64,000 nucleotides of DNA from assembly GCA_002633005.1 (NCBI GenBank), contig NMRA01000130.1, forward strand, positions 377,577 through 441,576, written 5' to 3'. The DNA comes from Phoronis australis (Eukaryota; Phoronida; Phoronidae). Positions 50,501 through 59,500 of this stretch are shown here, one piece after another. Within the stretch, counting starts at the first letter, position 1; every line of letters starts with the position of its first letter. The notes beneath the pieces are model-generated. The model did not search any database, was not told where the DNA came from, and worked only from the letters and a program-made list of their open reading frames with translations. The position numbers and the translations under genes are program-made.

Positions 50501-53500
50501 CTTTTTTGATTTCAGCCAAATCCTCATTCTTTCACCAACTAATGCATTATTGGCATCAATTTTGAACGATAAAAACTCCACTCCCTACCTCACAGTTTGG
50601 ACATTACGGTTCTTGGTGGGTGGTCTTTCCAGCAGTTGCCTTGTAATTCGCTAAAATCGTAGGCCACATTTGCCCATTTAGAAGACTTGGAAAGAAGTTA
50701 TCAATTTTTTCTCCAAACTCTTGAGGGTTTTCGAGGGTTACAGAGCATTATTTTATTTCAGAGAACTTTACGGGAAAGTCGTTTTTAATAGGCCAAAACC
50801 GGGTCTGGTATTCTTTTAAGCTTTCGACAGGCAACTGCAATTAACAAGTGAAATAACCTAAAAGATCAATATTAACATAATAAAATGTCCAACCTTTCAT
50901 TTAGAACACAATATAATGACAGCAAAAATCAATTTTGAATATCTGAATAAAGAAAAAATTTACTTAAAGCCATTATAAACCATATTCTGATGTCAAATAC
51001 ATTATCTACAGGCATATTTGTTCTTTCAAAGCGATGCCATCAGGTTAACCTTACCTAGCCTGATCCCAACAATCAAGGATTTACGAAATTGTTGTTGTGA
51101 CCCATGAATATTGAAAAAGAAGTCAAATACGGCAATTATGTTTCTTACGTTACAACTAAGAGGCAAAGATTGCTGGAAACTATTAACTATAGTATTGTTT
51201 ATTGTTTCTGTTTCGTGATTGAGTCGCGTACGTGTATTTGTGTATCCTCTTTCATTAATGTTGCTGTAATATGCACTATGGGCCTATCGCATCATGGAGA
51301 AATTTTGTCAGAGTTTGCCATGCCTTTGTGTTTTGGTTATCACGGGGTTGGGGAAGGAAGGGAAGCGTCAACTGGACTTATCAGGTGTTGCCATGGCATT
51401 CTAACACGAGTGCATACAGTGCCATTCCTGTCTTATGGGTCAATAAATGGGGAGTGATGCTGGGTCTGTACTAAACACCATATGCTCTGTTACAGATGCA
51501 CCACTTAGCATTACAGGACTAGACTGCATGTATACCTGTAAAAGACACTCCTTCAAATGGCATAATGCTTTGTGCAACGAGAAGAAAGGATATATCTGCG
51601 AAGCAGAGCTTGCATAATGAAATCAATACAGCACATGACTAAGACGGTTGTCAGTGTTTAAGGTGACGGCACTTAAAGGGATACTAAACCCGGTTTTCGT
51701 CAATGACCAGACATTGACTACGGCCTGCTCATATTCTTTAAAATGCAATAATCCTCTGATACTGTTGTCACTCCTTGACACTTTGAAGAAAGTTTGAAAA
51801 CTCCTTATAAAGTCAGCTAAATCAGCAAGTGTGACTAAAACTTTAGGCGAGTTACACAACCAGAGTGGTGGGAAAGGACGACTTCTTCAAAACACAAAAT
51901 CTAATTCATGATGACGTGGGAAAGTGCCTTAGTTAAACAACAGTGCACTCTAGAACATGACAAAACCACCTGTTGGACATTTTCGTCAAAACTAGGTTTA
52001 GTATCCTTTTAGAACAGGGCAGCAGGCCTTAATTTTGGTACCAGGATACTCCAAGAAGAAATAAAAACAGAATTTATGCATTAATTAATAATTGCTTTTT
52101 CATCCACTAGAATAAATTTCAACTTTAGTTTTGCACGCTCCACCCTATTAGCATCACTATGTACACTTTCATAATTATACAAGTTCTGAAAATCGTGTCA
52201 ATCACATCATTCATTTAATCAAAATTCATACGGAGAAGCTCTAAACTTACTAAAACCTCAAAATAATTATTATCTATTGTTTCAATATGCTTATTTATTG
52301 ATGATTCAAACAAAGGTTAGGCGCATAAGGAAACAATGAAACGAGATGTTTGGTGGCATACATGAAAAAACAGTCATCCTACCAAACAGATAAATCAATG
52401 TAGTCTAGTAACCACTCCTTGGGATCCTTATCTACGAATGCACCCAAGCAGATTTAATATCGACATTCATGTTCTCACTTTATGAGAGCAAGATAATCAA
52501 AATAGGACCCCGTCTTTAAAAGCGTCACCAAGTGAACTGTCAAATTATGTTACACCATACGTTTATGGAGTACAATTTAAGGTTATGTAAGACCTCATCT
52601 TTGCAATCAAATTGTTTCTAAGAAAATCATAAAGTCCTATATTTTGGGAGCCCCTAATGCAAAAGTGGAATATTATGAAAAATTCCTAACAATGCTTTGG
52701 AGAATAGTGAATAAATCATAGTATCTTTAAGTTTCACACAAATTTGATCATCCATTTATGACATGATGATCAAAATTTAGCAAAATTCTGACATTTTTCT
52801 AGGACCCTACATAAACTTAAATTGTGAAAGTTAAAAATTCTCTAGTGTGAGGCAGTGTAAAATCAGTTATTTTGGTCAAGGTCCCAGTGCATAAAAATTT
52901 TCAAAATAGGTAATATGGGCCGTCCCAGATTTAAGAATAACAAACTTTTACATCAGCAGATATATTATGTGATTTTATCTCACACTCAGTTATTGTAGAA
53001 TGTAGTGTCCAATATTTGAGAAATGTGACGCCAAAATTACTCGTGTCCTACATTTCAGATACAGGAAAATGGAATGTTGGCTTGAATTTCGGTGTCGCAA
53101 ATTTTGAGACTTTCCCGACTTGAAAAATTGGACCATACCACATATATCACAGATTCAGTACCTGCACTTGGCATCATAACATTTATTTGACTTACTGTGT
53201 TGCTTAGTAGATAAATTGAAACAACTAAGATATCAATAACTCATCTTTACCTTAAAATATCTTTCCATACATGGATGTATTTTGACCCATGGTTTGTATG
53301 TGAAGCAGTGCCTATATCTTGACCCTACGGCTGAAACACTTGAATAAGACACCAAAGGGCAAACTTTTACGTAACACACAATAATTCTCCCGTTATTCAG
53401 GACACAATATGGCCGACGAGTGAAACTTTAATTTGTCAAATTTCTCCAAAAGAATAAAGACTAAGAAAATTTTAGTCGATTACTGGCACAGTTTGTAATC

Positions 53501-56500
53501 TGTAGATTTTGCAAAACAACTTTGGTAAATTTTCCATTATTTGTATTACAGTAATAAGCCTTTGAAAAGGGGAAAATTATGAATTTGTCAAATATTTTTA
53601 TGCGCAATAAGTGAAACCTTATCTATCTGCTAGAAAATAGTAGACTTTGACATTTTCATTATTTGTCGTAATCAGCCTTAGAAAATGAGAAAACGATAAG
53701 TTTATGGATTAATTTCACGCAAAATAACTGGAGATTTACCACAAGAAAAACTTGACTTATTCGTTACTTAACGACAGTTTGATGAGAATTCAATCCTAAG
53801 AACTAATTTCAAACTCATCAAGGTTTATGAGGTCATTAAAATGAAAAATTTTGACAGTATTGTGTTTTACATGTCTAAAGCTTACAGCTGTCAAAAAATA
53901 ATCAAAACTGGACGTATTTTGACCCACGAGTAGCCAACGTTCTTCAAAAGCGATGAAAGGCCATTTTAATGGTGTACTCTTTCCTACTAACAAAAGATGA
54001 CCACACTCTGTCTGACAACTGAAACTATATCATAAATTACCCATAGATCAATCATTTCAATTTTTACAAACTATTTCACTTAGGCGGTGGTGTAACGCCA
54101 CCGACACACTGAAAATAATTGAGATTTATCTCCCCATTTGCTCCTAATTGACTCGATTGATTGAAAAACATGTCACACGAATCAATCATCATGGCTAAGA
54201 ACATATTCAGGGATGCCAATCTTTCCTCCTCACAGTCTCTACGGACCTTCTCATTTACAGTGTTCTTTTATAATTAATGCAATTATTTTCAGATGAGCTG
54301 TATTTTTTCGCATCAATCAAAAATCATTTCTTACAAGTTCTTTTCTCAATGACCACATTTTTTTCTCAAGAATAGAGTTCTCCCCGCGACAAATTGTCAC
54401 TTCGAGGGGCAACTTCCATAATTTTGCCACTTAAATTAAAGCATGGTTAGGAGGCCTTTTTTCTAATGAACAGAACCAAGATCGACGGATAATATTCAGA
54501 AAGATATAAATTTGTACAAATATTCTTCAAAATACTGGTGAATTGTTTTAAACACCTAAAGCGAGTTGGAGGTTGGCATAGGGTTTCTCCGGCATGGAAA
54601 CTTTCGCTCAAGACAACAAACTTGGCAGAATTGGAAAGCGAGTGTTAACAGTGTAATCCCAAGTGTCAAATGAGTTCCATGTCATCCGATAAAATTTGAG
54701 AGAAGATGAACAAATACATTATGTAAATCAACCTGCCATTAATAGCATGAATAGGAAAATAATTAGATGTGCGCAGCATGAAGTCTTTTAGTTCATAAAG
54801 GGAAAGAACAGGCATTTGGACGGTATGAATGAATAATGTCATGTTGAGGTAGGCGAGAGAAGATCTATGTTACTGGGCAAAGAATTGTTGTTACGATCAA
54901 ATCAGTTAACTAGAAAGAAATTGGGTTAGTAAGATATGAATAGCTGTTGATGAGAAAAAAGCGACAGTTTGTAAGAAACGAACTGGGTTAATGAGAAAAC
55001 GAAGCTGTTAATGAGAGCACGAGGAAGGAAGACTTGCACTACACGCAGTGTGTCGATAAAACAACTCCCTTATCAAAAGATTTCGATGAAGACTAAGATA
55101 AAGAAGGAGTCAATTGACAACGTTCAGAGGGGTGTCGACTGATCCGATACCGACGAATGCACTGATACAGTACATCCCTACCAGCTGATACAGTCATTAT
55201 TTTAGTGAGAGATGCAGGAACAGGGACGACCAAATGACCACGAGTGAGGCCAATTTTCTGCTCATATATTACCTTTTCCACTTGTATTTTCGAGCGTTTA
55301 CTAGTTTATGTCAAGCCATACATACCGTAGAAATTATATATCTAAGAGTCGAGTCAAATCTGTTCGTGTTAACTAAATTCTCCATTTCTGTAGTCACGTG
55401 ACCAGGCATTTTTATGGGGAAAATGTCATTTTTGAAAGGCACATCAATAGGGAAACTCCAACTATGAACCAGTTTTCCTTAGACAGACTAGAAATGATTT
55501 CTGGCCTCGAAAAGACCTGAGAGTTCACAACGATTTCATGCATAAAACGTGCACCTGATTCAAGTCAACTCAATGAGCCCGGTCTTGCACAGTGACAAAC
55601 ATTTAGTTCTTCCCAAGTCCACAAACAACTTCAAGTACCAGTATGGGACAAGTTGAGAAAAATTTTTATGATCATATCAGATTGAAATTAAAAGTTCAGA
55701 TGAATAATTCAATAGGAATATAGTCCTGAATTAAACTATCAATCATTATCAACCCAAGCTCAGTCAATCAAAGATATCTAGAGACACCAAAGCTTCAAAA
55801 GCACACCACGCCAGCTTTTAACTCCCTCTCCCCCAGTGTACGTTTCATACGCATTTGTGGATAATCACGCACAATCCTTAAAAGGATACTAAACCCTGTT
55901 TCGCTGATTTTGACCAATCCTCTTTCTGTCACCAGCTGATGAATCACTGGCCTCTCACTTGAGTGATAAAAGCAGAATTCAACTAAAAAGTTGTGTTCCT
56001 GTGTCACACGATAGAATACCATGACTCTTATTGGGTGGTCTTTCTCTACAGTTGTCGCATAACTCGACTAAAGCGTAGGTCCTGCTTGCCCATTTAGCAG
56101 ACTGTGAAAGGAGTTCTCAAATTTTTCTTCAAACTTTTGAGGGCTAACAATGGTTACATAGCATTACTTTGTTTCAGAAAACTAAATGGGGAAAGTCGTT
56201 TTTAACAGGCCAAAACCAGGTTTCGTATCCTTTTAAGACAAATTTCTATCTTCTTCAATAAGTGACAAAATGATCGATTACCTCTATCCTGGAGTCCCAC
56301 TCCTTGACAAACTCCTTGTCCACCTCATCCTCTGACAGACTCAGCACAGTCTTGAAAGCCTGCAGGTAAGTCTGGAAGTCCATATTGGTGAACAGGTGTA
56401 TCTGTCGATGGGAGAAACGAGAGCGTACTCTCTTCTCCAATAGCTCGACGACATCCTACAACGTAACAACGCCGAAGTATATGTGGCCAATTACCAACAT

Positions 56501-59500
56501 GCAACATGACTGTTGATGCTACTTGGTATGCACATGTTTAAAGTTATTCAGGATCTTAAACAACAAATTTGCTTTTAGCCAAATATTTCCAAAACTTTAA
56601 AATTTAACTTCGCAAAGGTATATTTTTGTGAAACCAGTTTTCCAAATAATCATTTACTTTTCATTTTACGCAACCTGTGTTGACGAACTAAACATCGTTT
56701 TTCATCAAAATCATAGAAGACTTATTTTTGAGAGCCCCTCATGCAAAACTGGAATGTTTTAAAAACAACTGCTAACAACATTTCAGAGAATAGTGAATAA
56801 AGCATAATATTTGAAAATTTAAATTGAATAGAATCAGCCATTTCCTAAATAAGATGATCTAAATTTAGTCAAATTTGGACATTTTTCTAGATTCCTAAAT
56901 AACCTGAACTTCCCAATCAATGGAGGCCACGCTTACAGCACAAACATTATCGCCACTACTTGTCTACTGCTGTTAAATGTAAGTGTATTACTTGTGATTT
57001 GTTATGCTTAGTTTCCGCCAAACTGTCAAACTAATTCATCTCCCAAGATAATCCCAGAATGCATCACAATACTCTCCAACTCGAGAAAAAGAGTTAAAAA
57101 CGTATTATTCTGAAAAATTCCCCATTCACTGCACATGGAATGAAATGGAAGTATCAGAAGAAAAAATCACAATTTGTATCCTACTCACCAGGTGGCATGA
57201 CAGTCCAACTACACAGATGGGGGTCTGTGCTGATTGGGCAACATCGAATAAGTTGTAGAGCAAAGTCTGGTTCTTGTGGTGTGTGAAAGCATCAAACTCA
57301 TCTAACACGAACAGGATGGTCTTACTCTTATGTCCTCCTGAAATAAGTCCACAGTTGATTCAAGCTACATTTTTACACCACAAATACTGTCAAATAGTAA
57401 ACTTTTGGATAACAAAATTCACGATTTGCAAATGAATTTCAGCTGCTTCCCAATTACGAAAAAAAATACACTCCAGAAAAATATGAAGCTTTCGATAAAT
57501 CAGGATCAGCAAATTTCTATGACATTTAATGCTTTTCTACAAAATGTAGGAGACCTTTGCCGAGCTAGCATCATGGTTACATCATCACTTACCACTTCTT
57601 AAAGAATCCAACAAAAACTGCAAGTTTTCAGAAAACGAACCCTGCAAAGATACCACAGTCTCTCGCATTATGCTGGCAAACATTTAAACAAAATAGTATA
57701 AAATAATTCTAAGTTTAATGAAATTGTGTTTAATGGACAGGAACGATTAAAGCCACTCACACAACAATCACAAAACCACCAATTTTAATTTAAAATATTT
57801 AATTTCACAACATGAATCAGTTAAACGACCACCACTTGGTTAACAGTATCACAAAGAACACAAACCCACTTTTTCAACAAAAACACAAAAATGTTTCCAT
57901 ACAAGCATTCTATGTGGCTTTAAGACAGACATCCCACCCCATCAAACCATCCTTTGTAAAATCTACTCTGAATGACCTGTCTCAGGCAATGAAGTTCTAG
58001 GCTAGGGTTTATGGTAATTCGTTCAAAGACATCGTCAGTCTCAAAGATATCAAGACCCAAACGGCATCCGAAAACCCTCAGGTATTTTCGTAGACTCCAG
58101 CTATTTCCCAGAGGAGTTTAATATCTGCGTGCAAGTGTGAACTTCAATCGTAACAGAAAAGGTATCTCACTGACAGATGGTTAAAAATCCTGGCTATCAG
58201 TCAATAACATTTCAAGTGATAGGCAACGTCGTTCTCAATTCTTAGTAAATCTCCTCATGTAATATTAACTCTCGTTAAAACCTGTTTATCACAGGGGTAT
58301 CACGGTACATCCGAAGGCATTCTCTATTTTAAGAGTCATGTGACATGCAGTAGTGATTGAACTTTGCATATGCACAGATATGAATCAGGGAAAACTTGAG
58401 GCTACGGCAATACCTGAGGGGTTCAGGACGCCCAAATGGTTTTTACGAAAACTGCGATAAACCAGTGTTACATCGAAGGAAAAAAATTTGAATTAGAATA
58501 CTTACCACTTATTCCTTATTCATATGAGAAGTAATACCTGGTGAGCAAAGAACACGGTTTGTTATTCCTAGAGACCGTGCTCGCCAAATAAAGTGACACG
58601 CCGTGACAAGCCAACTTGAAGGGGTTGATCTCAAGCAATAACAAAACGTCAGTTCTTTCCAAACAAAGAATTCTTACCCATTTCGACTAAGGAACGATAT
58701 AAGACCAATTCCGTTACCATGAGTGGCCTAACTCAAAGATTGTTTTCTGTGACGAAAGCAGGTTTACAGCCACTCTAAGCTGACTAATTTAAGACATCAA
58801 GTCAAAGCATGTGAGAATGTGATCTCAAATCAACTTGAGAATGATTCCAGCATTGAATGCAAAATATTAACAAAACGCCAAGAGGAATCAGAAAGTTGGA
58901 CACTTCTTACAGTGCAATTCCACGGTATATTTGTACATAGTGGGTTTCGAGTTGGAGTTCCCAAGTACGAGTGAACGCTACTTACAAATACTTTGTCTCC
59001 AACAGTATTCTCCAGGTGAAGTTGTCGTGTGATCTCTTTCAGGGCAATTCTGTCGTCAGTCTGCACAAAACCTTCAACAGGAAAAAAATTACGGCAGAAT
59101 TTAGCAATTCCTGTATGCCTTAGACCAGTGCATGTGTGCCAGATATTGACTGGTTCTAAAACAACTGTGTTCACAACTGTCACAATACCAACACAGATTT
59201 TTCACAAATTTACAACAAAAAAACAAGCACAAAACCCACCAACAATAGTGAAACTAATTTTAAAAAGCCCATTCACATGCCTTTGACAATTTTTAGTATC
59301 AAAAACATTAACTTTCGAGGCTTGGGGAGAAATGACCAATTCTTAGTGCTTAGACCTCCAAAAGTCAGATTTTATGCAAAAACAGTACATTGCAGGTATA
59401 GAATTTAGCTAAAACAACATGTTAATTGCAAAACGAACTTCATCATGTTGCTCTATAAGTACAAATCTGTCTCTAGAAAAGGCTGCTTTTGACATCAAAA

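Larger units (their letters stand above)
47307..56281 (-). other. ORC4 intron 7 (9 kb) with nested gene
   Basis: This intron is several times longer than the others in ORC4. It houses the complete lectin gene on the opposite strand, three TTAA-ended MITEs, a TTATGTAGGAC-family copy, and long AT-rich stretches (52900-55800) without recognised genes. Confidence 0.85.
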
